A stretch of 64,000 nt of DNA from contig NW_024881330.1 of NCBI RefSeq assembly GCF_018691265.1, positions 17,690,886 to 17,754,885 of the forward strand, in the 5' to 3' direction. The position numbers and the translations under genes were made by a program. Below, in pieces: positions 27,670-40,400 of this stretch. Each line of letters starts with the position of its first letter. The first letter of the stretch is position 1. The notes below the pieces were generated by a model. That model saw nothing but the letters and a program-made list of their open reading frames with translations. It did no database searches and was not told the DNA's origin. The DNA comes from Tyto alba (Eukaryota > Chordata > Aves > Strigiformes > Tytonidae).

Positions 27670-28044
27670 GGAGTCCTTATAGCAGCTTTCCGGTACTTAA
27701 AGGGGGCTTATAACATGGAGAGAGATTTTTTACTAGGGCCTGTAGTGACAGAACAAAGGGCAACAGTTTTAAACTGGAAGAGGATAGATTTGGATTAGAT
27801 ATGAGGAAGAAATTCTTTACTGCGAGGGTGGTGAGACACTGGAACAGGCTGCACAGAGAGACTGTGGCTGCGCCCTCCCTGGAAGTGTTCAAGGCCACGT
27901 TGGATGGGGCTTTGAGCAACTTGATCTAGTGGAAGGTGTCCCTGCCCATGTCAGGAGGATTGGAACTAGATGATCTTGAAGATCCCTTCCAACTCAAACC
28001 AATCAATGATTCTATGGTTCTATGATACTGTGTTGAAGAATGTA

Positions 28045-28067
28045 ATCATAGAATCATAGAATGATCA
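28045..28067 (-). repeat. Isolated CR1 3'-terminal motif in antisense
   Basis: ATCATAGAATCATAGAATGA is the reverse complement of the CR1 3' terminus. It sits 18 bases after the sense CR1 terminus that ends at 28026, so the two form a near-perfect inverted repeat. No further CR1 sequence follows on the right, so this is either an extremely 5'-truncated insertion or a template-switch product. Confidence 0.6.
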
Positions 28068-30339
28068 GCAGATATGGAGAAATGTATCTCTAATTAATTT
28101 TTTTTCTTTGTACTTCTATGTCTCTATTTGTATTTCCTGTTTCATGAGTATTTGTATGTAATTCTGATACCAGTTGCAGGAAAGACCTGGTATGTAAGCT
28201 CATAGCTAAAAGATTTGAGGGCGGTCTTTCACAAGAAAAAACAAGAATTTTATTTTTTTTTATTAAAAAAAAAATTTAAATTTTTTGCCCAATCTGCAAA
28301 AGATAAAATTTACATGGAGATTTGATCACATAGTAGGAACCCAAAAAGGCCCATACAGTCAGTCAAGACATCTATTAGTGAATCCATCTAAATTGTAATC
28401 TTAAAGAGTACGTGAACAACATCCTGCACAAATGTGAAAGAATAATACAATTCTTACTATTAGGAACTTCTGGGTCTTATTGAGATACAGTTTTAACGAG
28501 CATCAGAGAAACGAGGTGAAGGGATGTAAGAGGATGGAAGGAAGAGGAAAATAATATCTTGTAAAGCAAGAAGTTTTTTTCTTTTTATGTCTTCATAGAC
28601 GTTCAAGGAAGCCTGGCATGCCCAAAATTTTTGTTATTGTGTATTTAGGATGCCACTGCATTCTGGTAAAGAATAGGATAAGGAGTTCTGTAAAAGAGAA
28701 TAGAATAAACCAGCACTCAAAAAGGAAAAGATGATTAAGCCTCTATATAGGTCTTGAAATAGACTACTTTTGCAAGACTTACAAGATCTTGCCAGCATGT
28801 GGGTGCAGTAGAAAAATAGTACACATTTGTGTGAGTGGAGAATTGGGTTTTAAATTAAGAAAGTGTGATAGTGAAATTATGCAAACTTTACTAGATCTTT
28901 CACGGTGACGTTTATTTTCTCAGATTGCTGTAACAAATAGTAAGGTGATGTTTCCTACAGTTTTCTTTTTGCAAAATGTTTCTACTTAAACAAGTAAAGT
29001 TTTACTGAGGTACAGTTGCTTGTGGAAACTTTCTTTCTAGCATGACAGTGGATTTTATCATTTTATGTAGTGACATTAATGAAAGTGTAATCAGATTACA
29101 CTAGTCACCCTCCCCTTAATTTTCTAACAAACAAATATATATTCAAGGGACTATACATTTGTCAAAAATATAAGTGGACAGCTAAAAATATTGTCTCAGA
29201 TAGACAAGGCCACTATCTCTTTTTCTACTTCAATATTTTGATTGAAAGAAGTTTCTATATGACTGAAAAAGATTTTGCAGTTGCACTATTTGTGAAGCTC
29301 ATGACCTCTGACTCCATCCTCATCCAGTCTTGTACTTCTTTAATTGTTCTCCTTATAACTGATTCTTGTTAAAATTTGCAGTCATTGGCTGCCTTCAATG
29401 AATACTTAACAGCCTTTAATGATTTAGATGGCACTTAAATGGCAGTTAAACAATAACAAATGGAAGAGTAATGTCAGATATGGCCATTACAGGAAGTATA
29501 TAGTCAGTATTACACTTTAATCTTTGTGTTACTGTATATGCTTGATTTAGCATATTTAATATGTTAGAACTTTGCCTCAAACTATAAATAGAGAAAATGT
29601 AGAATAGTTTAAAGATGTAAACTAAATGCAAAAAAAATATTTGCCATTAATCATATTTGTAATCAGTTACAAAAAAAATCTGTTTGCAGAAAGATAGTTT
29701 TACTTCCTAAATTTGAACAAAGCTTTCAGCAAAATTTCATACTTGGGAGTCTTTCTGGGTCATGTCATAGACACTGTCTATTTTTAGGGCTTACTTTTTG
29801 CCCTCCCTGTTCATCTTTGTGAGTTTTATGTACTCTTTCTTTCACATTTTTACATCTATCTCTGCCGCCAAAAAATAAATCAAGGTTTGATTTTATATGA
29901 TTACTTTTAAACTGCAACTCTGTATACACCTTATTTTGGAAAGTAGCTAATACTTCTGTCTGCTATTCTGAATGAAAGTGTGGCATTTCCAGATAAAACT
30001 ACTGTTCCCTTTTTTTTTCAATTTCTGTCTTTCACATAATTTTTGCATGTTACTAGATGAGTCATTTCAGGCAGGCTTTATGAAGATGCATATCAACAAC
30101 ATGTTTTCAATTTTCTGGGTGCTCAGATTGAGAAACAGTTTTGTTTGCACTAGTGATAAGAAATCCCACTTTTAAATTAATTTAATGGAAGGTATGATTT
30201 GAACTGATAAAACATCACATAAATCAACAGATTTGCAAAAGCCAATTGGAGACGTATGATGATACCTCTTGCATGTTATGAAAATATTTTGAGTATAACT
30301 TGTAAATAATTCAGTGTAGTAGCTACTGCCATATATTAG

Positions 30340-30530
30340 GGAGCATCAGGACCAGGGCTGGTCCACGAGGGGCGCAGGCTGGGAGCTGAGGGTGACCCTG
30401 CTCAGGTTGTGCTCTCACCGATGGGGCACAATCCTGCAGAAGCTAAGCACAAGGGTCAGAGCCAGGGACTGGTAACAGGGTCCACTGGCAAGCACCCTAC
30501 ATCATGGCAATACAGGAAGCAGGGACTGGG
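30340..30530. other. GC-rich island of unknown origin
   Basis: About 190 bp of clearly higher GC content inside AT-rich intron. It reads like the remnant of an LTR or a short interspersed element. There are no terminal repeats, poly-A tail or CR1 core, and no coding frame of note. Confidence 0.35.
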
Positions 30531-32369
30531 ATATAGTTGTATGGAAACCACAATTAATTTTAAACGGTGCTATTAGCAATAGTGATATGGTGCATATGTA
30601 GCTGCAAGAGAGAGTGCCAATCTCAATTCTGATATTTACTTGCAAATACTTTACTTTTCAACTTGGATAATATTTTGTTGTCTTCTTTTTTCTTAAGAAA
30701 ATTCTGACCATAACACAAAATATACTATCAGTAAATACCAAAGAGTATGTCTGTCCTTTTTTTTTTTTTTTTTTTCCAAGGAATACAGTGCTTAGAATTG
30801 AAGACTACTTTTTAAAGAGATGTCATACTCAAAAGTTTTCTAAAATATTTATTTTTTTCTCTAATTAGTTTCCCCCAAATTTCAGTGTGATATTAACAAT
30901 AGCTTTAAATAATTGAATAATAACTTGTGATTATATACGCAAATCCTGTTCACAGTTCCAAGGGAATGTATTTTCTAAAATTAGCAGTACCTAACCAGTT
31001 AATTGATTTGACATTTAAATATCCATCACAAAATTAACATTGCACTGAAATCAATGAAACAAATTCAGATCTATTTTAAACAGAGAAAAAAATGCATACC
31101 TGATACAGTTGTACTGGGGTAAATTGAATAATTCAATCCAGTATATTTCTGTCTCATTATATTGACTAAAAGACTCTTTCATACGTTTATGTTCAGAAAG
31201 CAATTTTGTAGTAGCCAAAATTATATAATTCCTGACCTTAAAAAAAAAAAAAAAAAAGCAAAAGACAAGTCTACCAGGATGTTCTGGTTAAAAAGCACTG
31301 TGTGTGGTCTTCAAAAGGATAGACATGGTATGTGAGTTTGGAAAGCTCCACTGTTAGCAAAAAGGTATAATCATTTTGTGACAGCTATTCATTTATTTGC
31401 ATCAGTGAAAAGAAGTATGGATATGTTTATTTTAAAATCATAACAAGTGGAGGTGTGACAAACTGGCACAAACTGGAATTTTTAAATGCTTAATAAATAT
31501 GTATTTTACCCATGTTTGAGAGTCTTCAAGACCAGCATGTATCTGCAGAGATATTTTTAAGTCTTTATATGGTCACTGTGTCCAAAGATTTAACTTGATG
31601 AAATAAAAACTTTTCTTTACTTACTCATGGTTAATCTCCTCTTAGCAAATGTGAATGGAAGGAAGCTTTAATGTTCTCAGTGTTTAAAAGGTGAACTAAT
31701 ACTCATCTTTTCTAATCTTTTGTTTTTAAGCAAGATGAATCATCCTTTCATCTACATTCCCTGCTGAGGCAAACAAGAATCAAATGTACAGGTTACCTGA
31801 TCATTGCTTCTGAGCTGCACAGGAGAAATTCACTGAAATTACTGCAGACATCCACTGTCTTTTCACTATCAATGAATTGCTTCCTCCTAAAACATCTGAA
31901 TCCCTGAGTAGGCCTACATTTTTAACATTTACTCCCCAACCACTTGAAGAGAAAAAAGGTTTTCAGAAGATTAGTAAGTAGATCTTTAAAATTTCAGGAT
32001 GCTCCTAGTGTTAAATGTAGTTGGGTATGCTCTCTTTACCTTAGTACTTCCAAAGGTTTGAACTTGGTACTAAACAGACTCATACTGTGATTATAGCATT
32101 ACAGACTACTCAAAAAATAAATTGTTATCACATAACAGATGAATAAGCCCAGAACTAAACTTAAATATATCTAGAATACTTTATTTTTTAAATCCTATTG
32201 CATATGGAATAACAGATAATGTGCCACTTAAAATGCGTGGTACTGACTATAAAATTAAAATTTATTTTTTTGGTTCAATTAATTAAGAGCAGACAAAAAA
32301 ATGGTAGTAAAAAAAATGCAAAATTACAATGAATACTTAATATTGATTCTTATTAAGTACTGTTAGATT

Positions 32370-32640
32370 TGCAGGCAGGTGAGTTGGCTGCTTGTTTGGC
32401 CCCAGGCTGAGATTACGCTAACTGAAAAAGGCATGGAAAACTATCAGACATGCCAGGACAAGAAGCCAAACTGGCTGCTCTGATCATGCCATGGGAGTTG
32501 GACCTTCTTCAGTGGTCTGGAGGACCACAGTAGGATCAGGATGAGTGCTTTCCCTGGCTGGTAAGGGAACACCCACATGGATGAGTTGATCACCCTGCTG
32601 TCACCCACCAGTGCTTGCTCCTGGCCTGATAGCATTGTCA
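32370..32640. other. Repeat-like island of unknown origin
   Basis: About 270 bp of balanced composition flanked by AT-rich intron. A 63-codon reverse-strand frame (32444-32635) lies in it, with no recognisable domain. It could be an old mobile-element piece or an isolated conserved noncoding block. The sequence alone does not decide. Confidence 0.3.
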
Positions 32641-34452
32641 GATAACTGTTTCTCCATCATAAGTGTGCCAGGTATTACTGACAACATAATCTAACATTGA
32701 GTTTTAACTCAGAACCAGTCAGACATTCAAGGTATATTTTCTCTGAATAATTAACATTATTTTGATTTTACAGTGTTGAAATGCTAGCATTATTCATATT
32801 TTTTCTACATCTAAAATTGTATAAAATATATTCAGAGCATGTGATAAATTAAAACAAAACAAACAACTGAAAAAACCCCACAACAAAATCAAGGATGCTT
32901 CAGTAATTTTATCTTCTTACTTAAAAAATACATAGCACTAAGTAAAACACTAACAATTCCCAATTTTAAAAGTGGAAAAATATATTTCTGGAAGACTAGA
33001 TTTTGCCTAGAAAACTTTCTATTTTTAAAGCAGAAGAATTATAATTTACATCTTATATGTGCTAAATTGTCAAAATTATCTTACAGAAGTTATGAAGAAG
33101 GAAGGCTAGGAAAAGAATGAATGTTGGCAATAGCAGAAACTTCCAGTGCCCTCATTTAATAGCTCTGTTTGGTTTTACATTTCTAATACTAACTATGCTG
33201 AATATGTGTTTCTGCTTTAAACAGATAGAAGTCAGGCAACAATTAGGCTATGCTGCTAATATTTGCACAACCTCCAGCTTATTACATGCCACACAGTGCC
33301 ACCCTGTAGATATCGTAATCTTCTTCTGACTCAGGCTCTTCTCTTCCAGTCCTTAGAACCTTAACCTTAATTCTTTGTGAAGGTTTATGTCTGTGTTGTG
33401 TCCTTTACTATCTCTCAACCAGAATTGTTACCATACTTTTTTAGGGTATCCATTATGCTATTATTTATTAGCAAGTGCTCCAATCTTTTTCATATTAACT
33501 CTCACCAAACCCAGAAGATTAAACAAAATCCTGACATTTTTCCTTGCTTTTGCTACCTCCTTCCCCCACTTCTGCTATATTGAGGTTTCCACTTACATAA
33601 TTTCCTGACTTTAAAGGTTTGTTTTACTTGCCCTTTCCTTTCCCACTTCTTTGTCTTTAGGTGATGTACAGTACTACAAGATGTACTCCAGGTTTCCCAG
33701 AGCTATTGCCAATTCTTGCCTGGGCAAAATGACATGATGATGTGTTAATTTTCCATTATGAATCCAAGATTTGTTATATGTAGCTCCATTCTTCTCATGC
33801 ATGTGTATCCTTTTGTTCTGTGTAAGTTCTTTCTCATATAAACAATATATTGTTTATTTAGACATATAAAGACCCTGAGTCATGTTATTGTTTGGCTTAT
33901 ATTATAGCCATTTGAAATCCTGTTATTAGAGTTATCCTTCAAATTAGTTCTGTACCTTTCATCTACTATTATAAAAATTGCTCAAGTTAGCAATTCTAGT
34001 AAAATAAATAAAAAAAAGGTTCTAGATTAAATCTGACAGAGACAAAATCTCTTTGACTATTTGGTTATTAAGCCTTTAAGACACATCAGAATGGAATATT
34101 TGCAGTTATTCATGTTTTCTTTTCCAACAAAACTTGACAATTGAAAACAAAGTTTTCTTTTCCACTCTCCTGTTTAAGTCTTTTTGGATGTCCTGGTTTT
34201 GTCTGGGATAGAGTTAATTTTCTTCCTAATAGCTGGTACAGTACTGTGTTTTGGATTTAGTGTGAGAATAACATTGATAACATGCTGATGTTTTAGCTGT
34301 TGCTAAGTAGTGCTTAGCCTAATTTAAGCATTTTTCAGTTTCTCATGGTCTGCCAGCAAGCAGGTGCACAAGAATCTGGGAGGGGGCATGGCCAGGACAG
34401 CTAACCCGAACTAGCCAAAGGGATATTCCATACTATAGAACATCACGCTTAG

Positions 34453-34460
34453 TATATAAA
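34453..34460 (+). promoter_or_regulatory. TATA box of the solo LTR
   Basis: TATATAAA lies at the position where the LTR family carries its promoter TATA element, and the same motif is found at 49791-49798 in another copy. If the LTR is active, transcription would start some 25-30 bp downstream and run sense into the CSMD3 intron. Activity is inference. Confidence 0.6.
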
Positions 34461-34547
34461 GAGGGGGCAGTTGGCTGGGAGGGGCAGATTGCTGCTCAGG
34501 CATTGATCAGCGGGTGCATTGCACATCACTTCTCTTTTCCTGGGTTT

Positions 34548-34673
<126 letters not shown>

Positions 34674-36012
34674 TTATTATTTGATTTTATTTTAGTTATT
34701 AAACTGTTCTTATCTCAACCCATGAGTTTTACTTTTTTTTCCAATTCTTCTCCCTATCTCACTGTTGGGGGGGGAGAACTGCGTGAACACCTGCATGGTG
34801 CTTAGTTGATGGCGGGGGTCAAACCACGGCATTGGATATTGATGTAAACCAAGAGTTGTTGATAGGGAGACAGTGGACCATTTACTGAACCACAAAAAGT
34901 TTCCATTTTCACCACAGACAGATGTAGGTGAGTTTTTTCTGCTCAGACTGTTTTTTATGCCCTAAGTACTTTTATTCTCTCATCACTGTTCACTTTCTGT
35001 CCAAATTGGCAACCAGAGCAGAAACTGTGAGCTGATTAGGATCAAATTAGGATTCAGCACTTTGGAAACATCTTCAAACTGCTGATCACCAAGTCATTGA
35101 TTTTTGTTTCAGCTGATTCACAGTTCTCTAGCTTTCTGCACTATTTACATGGAAAGAGAAGAAAGGAAGAAATTTCACTTGAGAATTTAGGTACCAGTGA
35201 ACACAACCAAATGGGCTGACACTCTTCCCTTACAAAGAAAGACAAAATAAAAAGGTATAAGTGCTAGTCAAATACCAATGAAGAGATAAGGAAATAGAAG
35301 GAAAAAAGGTCAAAGGCCAGTGCAGACTGATGGAGGGAACAATGGCAATTAAAGAACAGAAGGCACAGTGAACCAGCAATCAAAGTGGAAAATTATGAGA
35401 CAGATAACAGAACTGAATGACCCTAAACAAGAAAAATTTCACTGCATAAACAAAAAAGTAAATATGGCAAAGGTGTAAACAGAAGTTATGTAGAATATTG
35501 AAAATACACTGAACATGGATAGGGACAAAGAGCAATAAATACAGCAAAGTTGTAGATAAAAGAAACAAAGATAATTGAAAAGGAATGTAGCAGAATGTAA
35601 TGGTAAATAGATATTCAGCTCTGAGAGATGTGTCCTGAGCAGGCAAGACATTTAAATGGAGATTTCTTTTTTTCAGTCTGAAAAGTTTGCTTTATGAAGA
35701 AAATACATTGAAACAATAAAAAGCTTGGCATTGTGATTATAAATACAAAGCTGAAAGAGCTGTAGTTTACCTCAATTGTGCTATACTCTTGGGAATATTT
35801 TGATACGATTTTAAATTTCTAGATACCCATTGAGAGTGAAAGGTAGAAAATTAAAACTGATAAAGAAAGTTCTTGTCCAGACAAGATGCCACTGGTCTCT
35901 TGAATTTATGTTCACATTATTGCAAAGGAGACCAGATTTTAGCAGGTTAGGAAAAAATGGTTAGATGCTCATTTAGCTAGCAATGAAGTCCAAAGTTAAA
36001 TGCTAAGGATTT

Positions 36013-36060
36013 AAAAGCAAAAGCAAAACCAAACCAAACCAAAATAAACCAAACAAAAAT
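36013..36060 (+). repeat. (CCAAA)n-like low-complexity tract
   Basis: An irregular run of CAAAACC, CCAAA and AAACAAA units. Similar shorter A/C-rich tracts occur at 38097-38125 and about 51329-51372. It is probably a simple repeat. No element body is attached. Confidence 0.7.
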
Positions 36061-36146
36061 ATTCGTCATTATTTGAAGGTGGAGGTAATTTTCTGCTAAC
36101 TGACCTTCAGAAGAGACTTTCTCATCATCAGACTTCCATGAGATAT

Positions 36147-36186
36147 CTTTGAAGTAACTGTGATGTCCAGTTTGGTTACTTCAAAG
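36147..36186. repeat. Perfect 12-bp inverted repeat, 16-base loop
   Basis: CTTTGAAGTAAC at 36147-36158 is exactly reverse-complementary to GTTACTTCAAAG at 36175-36186, separated by 16 bases. It could form a small hairpin in RNA or single-stranded DNA. There is no sign of a miRNA-like longer stem or of a transposon end. Confidence 0.7.
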
Positions 36187-36498
36187 TAGCCAAAGGATAT
36201 TGGACTAGCTTGCTTACTTGACTTTTCATGTCATGCAAGAAAAACCTCTTTTTCAGCCTCTGAGAGTTATTATCTTATTTGGAAAAGCTGGTAACTAGCA
36301 TTGTACAGATGAAGAATGCATATACCCATTTTATAGGGAGATGAATGTGGCCGTCTCTGAGAACCAACTCTGCTAAATATTAGTAATTGATTTTTTTTAT
36401 TTTTTTTTGCTTTGCTAAATTGCTTTATGGGATTTGAAACATCCTAAGAAGCGAAGTTGATTTCAGTTGTGGAGACCACTTGTATATGACACACATAT

Positions 36499-36845
36499 AT
36501 GACTACATTAGTGGACAAGGGAAGAACTATGGATGTGATCTACCTGGACTTCTGTAAGGCCTTTGACATGGTCCCCCACAACATCCTTATCTCTAAATTG
36601 GAGAGATATGTATTTGATGGGTGGACTGTTCAGTGGATAAGGAACTGGTTGAATGTTTGCATCCAGAGAGTAGTGGTCAACTTCTCAATGTCCAGCTGCA
36701 GATCAGTGACAAGTGTGTCCCTCAGGGGTCTGCACTGGGACCACTACTGTTTAATATTTTCATCAATGACATAGACAGTGGGATTGAGTGCACCATCAGC
36801 AAATTTGCAGATGGCACCAAGCTGAGTGGCGTGGTTGACGTGTGA
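36499..36845 (+). pseudogene. CR1 reverse transcriptase palm remnant, FADG box
   Basis: Two overlapping frames (36499-36774 and 36621-36845) together cover palm motifs A to C of CR1 RT. Motif A is [13 protein letters not shown], motif B is [17 protein letters not shown], and motif C is FADGTKL. The required second Asp of motif C is Gly, and a frameshift separates motif A from motifs B and C. Confidence 0.85.
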
Positions 36846-37384
36846 GGGATGGGATGCCATCCAGAGGGACCTGAACAAGCTTGAGAGGTGGGTGCATGGA
36901 AACCTCAAGAAGTTCAACAAGGCCCAGTTTAAGGTCCTGCACCTCCGGTCAGGGCAACCCCCTGGTATTAATAAAGGCTGGGGGAAGAATGGACTGAGAG
37001 CAGCCCTGTGGGGAAGGACTTGGTGGTGTTAGTTGATGAGAAGCTCAACATGAGCTGGCAATGTGCACTTGCAGCCCAGAAAGCCAACTGTATCCTGGGC
37101 TACATCGAGAAGTGTGGCCAGCAAGTCAAGGGAGGTGATCCTCCCCCACTACTCCAATCTGGTGACACCCCACTTGGAGTACTGTGTCCAACTCTGGAGT
37201 TCTCAGTACAGGAAAGATATAGACCTGTTGGAGCAGGTCCAGGGGAGGGCTACAAAAATATCAGAGGGTTGGAACACTGCTCCTATGATGAAAGTCTGAG
37301 GGAGTTGGGTTTGTTTAGCCTGGAGAACAGAAGGCTTCAGGGAGACCTTATTGTGGCCTTTCAATACTTAAAGGATCTTATAAT
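36500..37384 (+). mobile_element. CR1 LINE fragment, reverse transcriptase part, 3'-truncated
   Basis: Begins at about [24 protein letters not shown] (RT motif A, 36508-36580) and continues through [27 protein letters not shown] (about 36720-36776), [11 protein letters not shown] (36810-36840), the NLKKFNKAQ segment and KANCILGY. It ends in the C-terminal region (LFSLENRRLQGDLIVAFQYLKD) near 37384. The 3' untranslated region and terminal repeats are missing, and several frameshifts are present. Motif C reads FADG, so the second catalytic aspartate is lost. Confidence 0.92.
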
Positions 37385-37436
37385 GAAACACATATGTTTC
37401 AGCTATAAAAGGGAGAAGAATGATAGTTCCCAATAA
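36826..37436 (+). pseudogene. CR1 ORF2 C-terminal remnant
   Basis: Frames 36826-37032, 37063-37299 and 37008-37436 share the C-terminal CR1 landmarks: AIQRDLNKLERWVHGNLKKFNKAQ, KANCILGYI, EYCVQLWSSQYRKD and a YDESLRELGLFSLENRRLQGDL run. Frameshifts separate them. After about 37384 the sequence is ordinary intron. Confidence 0.82.
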
Positions 37437-40400
37437 TAGTCTTTTCCCAGAAAGTTATAGTCTATGAGAAAGGCTAATTTTATTGCAGAAGTGTCTGACT
37501 GTTGGACTTGCTTACATGGCAGAAAGGTAACTCATAAGCTGGTTGCTAAATCCACTTTGTATTGTTGTAGTTGACGATATTGATAAACAGGCCTCATGAA
37601 GTTGATAACTGAACCTGAATGTATCTAGAACAACCATATACTATTATTAAACTCAACCCTGAATGTTTAGTTCTTATATAAATAGTCTACAGTTTTTGAA
37701 GAAAAGTGTGATCACTCTATTTTAACTGGTATGTCTGCAGAAAGTTAAAAGAAACATATGAGTGTATGTGCAAACATATATATGTGTGTGTGTGCATTTA
37801 TATTATACACTTCTTAGAATTAAATAATGTTTAGGCATAAGTCTTGAATTGGACAACTTTTATCTCTGTCTAATATTTGTCTTAAATTGAGAATATGATA
37901 GCTTATTACTGAAAAGTGGCTCCCATAGATTGCATTACATTGCACAGTTTGAAGTGACTATTTCTACAAATTATTTATGTAAATATAAAATAGGTTATAT
38001 TTTATTTTACCTAAGTACAAGTTAATGTCAACAGTATACTAGAAACTCCTGAATCTGCTGACATGGAAGAATGATTTTCCCTAGAAGGAAAACCATCAAA
38101 AAAAACCAACCAAAACCAAAACCCTAGATATTCTTTCTAAGTGTTAGTAACATCAAAAAAAAATCTCAAGATCTGTTGTCAGTTCTTCTGTACTCAGTGC
38201 AGATCTTCAGGACCTAAATGTAGCAACATAGATAGTTGTGCAAAAATGTTTTTTTCGTTAGGATTTACAAAATCAGTCATGAATTTATACAAATTCCTTA
38301 TACGGTCTTGATCAAATTACATGACTCCAATGTGCTTCCATTCATGCATTGTAAAACTGAAGTAATTTTGGTAGTTAAATATTGCTTCCTTATAATATGA
38401 AATTAACTGTGCATAGAGAGGAATGTTTAACTTACCCAGTTTTAAACAATATTAGAAAGTCCACTAAGATAAAATAGATTTATTTTTTCTACATCTGCCA
38501 TACTAAAACTATATAAATATACTAAGTTCTAACTGAGACTTGGAAACATAGAATCCTCATCTCCTTTAGATCTTTTCTAATACTATACAAAAGGAATCTT
38601 GCCCTGGATGAACGCTGTTCATTCTAATCCATGGCCTGCAAGAAAGCAATAAAGATATCTATTGATAAAGCCTGCAGATGGACCTTTCTCTAATACTCTT
38701 TTACAGGGTGATTAAATTTATTGATGAGAACACATCTCCAGAGCAACAGGCATTTGTGTGCAAAGAATGGAGTTAGGTTTTTTTGAGTGGAATATTGGGT
38801 GCTGGAAAAAGTTAAATGAATAGGGCCCAGTGTGATGATCTACCTAGTAAACACTAAGTATAAAAATGAGGATTGTTGTGAAGAGATAGCACATATATAT
38901 ATCTCTCTATAGGTAGCATCTCTGATATATGTCTTTTATTACACCAATTTATAAAACAAAATAGAAACTTTAGTAAGCAACAAGATATGACAGGAATGAG
39001 AAGAGATAGATGATATAAAGGATATAGCAGAACCATGCAAAGTCCCAAATGGTATTCTACATACATAAAAGGAGCAAAGTCCTAGGGGAAAACTGCATTA
39101 ATTCTAGGCTATTTTTGTACTGGAAATGTTTGTATAAGGATTTCTGTTGTCATTTAGAAAGTAGCTGTTGATAAATTATAAAAAGATTTATATAGTTTGA
39201 TGGCAACAGTAAATATTAAAGGACACAATTTTAAAATTGTTACTACTGACACAAGTTTTCTTCCATGGCAAAATCTGGAATTATGTCTAAATATAAGGGT
39301 TTTTTTAAATTGAAACTAATTTCTTAGGTTATTACTTTCATAGGAAATATGTAGTATGACACTTGATAACCTAACTCTATAAATATAACCTGGATGAAAA
39401 AGTCACAGTGACATGCTAATCAAGGTAATTACCTCTCATAGCCATTTGATTATTAATAATTTCAAAAATATTCTTTTCCTAGTCCCAGTGCCATTGTGAA
39501 CATGTTATACCAGACCATGTGAAAATGAATCATGGCTGTAATAGTTTCTATTAATTATTTTTATTTCCTGTGGGGTTTCAAGTGATTATAGGAAGTGGAA
39601 ATATATTTAAATATAGAATTAAAAAAAAATAGTTAGAATGTAAAATCATCACAAAACCCTCCAGGCCAACAAAAAAAAAAAAAAATAGAAAAAAACAAAG
39701 AAACCTCTTGACTGGCCAAAATAGAGAACTTAGAGGCATGAAAATATGATTCACTATGTAAACAAGTTAAAGGGTTTTTTCCCAAGTAAAATACTCTAAA
39801 AAGTCTTATAAATAGGTACTGTGTTTATACATATATATACTATGTACATGTCGTTCTTGGGGTGCGTATTATAAATTCTGTAATAATGGTTACAGATAGG
39901 ACAAAAAATTAAAATGGAAATATCTCTATATTTTTTTAAGTTAAAATATAAAATAATGGATTTTACTAGGATTTCCTGTGAAAAATAAGATCTGAATGTA
40001 TTTGTATCTTCTTGCCACAGTATTGTTTACACTATCAAACTAGTGTCCATAATTTATCCCATATTCCATTCCATTTCACTCCACATTCTTTAGTAAAATT
40101 GTTTTATTCATCTCTGTCCTACCTTTCTGAGACCATTCTAATTAATTATCCTCTCATAATTTTTCTTTTTTGACTTTACCATCTCCTGTTTGTAGTTTCT
40201 ATCCGTGAAATTACCACTTTTGAGGATCACTTTTTTAAGATCTCACAGTAGCCTTAACTAAAATTACAAAAAGGCCTCAGCTCAAAAAATCTAGAGAAGT
40301 TTCTAGTTGTATCATACTATTTGCACCTGTAATAAGCACGATTCTGACAGGCTTTCAGCTTTGGGTACACTGAACTTTGTTACATTTGACATAATTGGTC

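Larger units (their letters stand above)
26830..28026 (+). mobile_element. CR1 LINE, 3' part of ORF2 plus intact 3' end
   Basis: A 5'-truncated CR1 starts in the region after RT motif A (degraded [13 protein letters not shown] sequence near 26840-26890). It runs through LFNSFFNDM, the catalytic box FMDDTKLSGV (from about 27134; FADD in active copies), [38 protein letters not shown] and a VRHWNRL-like end. It continues through the 3' untranslated region to the characteristic terminus TGATTCTATGGTTCTATGAT at 28026. Frameshifts and stops break it (frames at 27062-27466 and 27355-27669). 5' truncation with an intact 3' end is the normal outcome of target-primed reverse transcription. Confidence 0.93.
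28068..34188. other. Plain intron with two GC-richer islands
   Basis: Mostly AT-rich with short homopolymers (T run near 30757-30776, A run near 31239-31257). Two short islands stand out. 30340-30530 contains GGTCCACGAGGGGCGCAGGC and other GC-rich sequence. 32370-32640 is balanced-composition, repeat-like DNA that also begins with a GCAGGCAGGTGAG motif. Neither could be assigned. No exon-like frame with splice signals was found. Confidence 0.55.
34837..36495. other. Plain intron between LTR and CR1
   Basis: AT-rich with no recognisable gene. Two small structures are an A/C-rich CCAAA-type tract (36013-36060) and a perfect 12-bp inverted repeat (36147-36186). The reverse-strand open frames at 35380-35651 have no identifiable domain. 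Confidence 0.6.
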
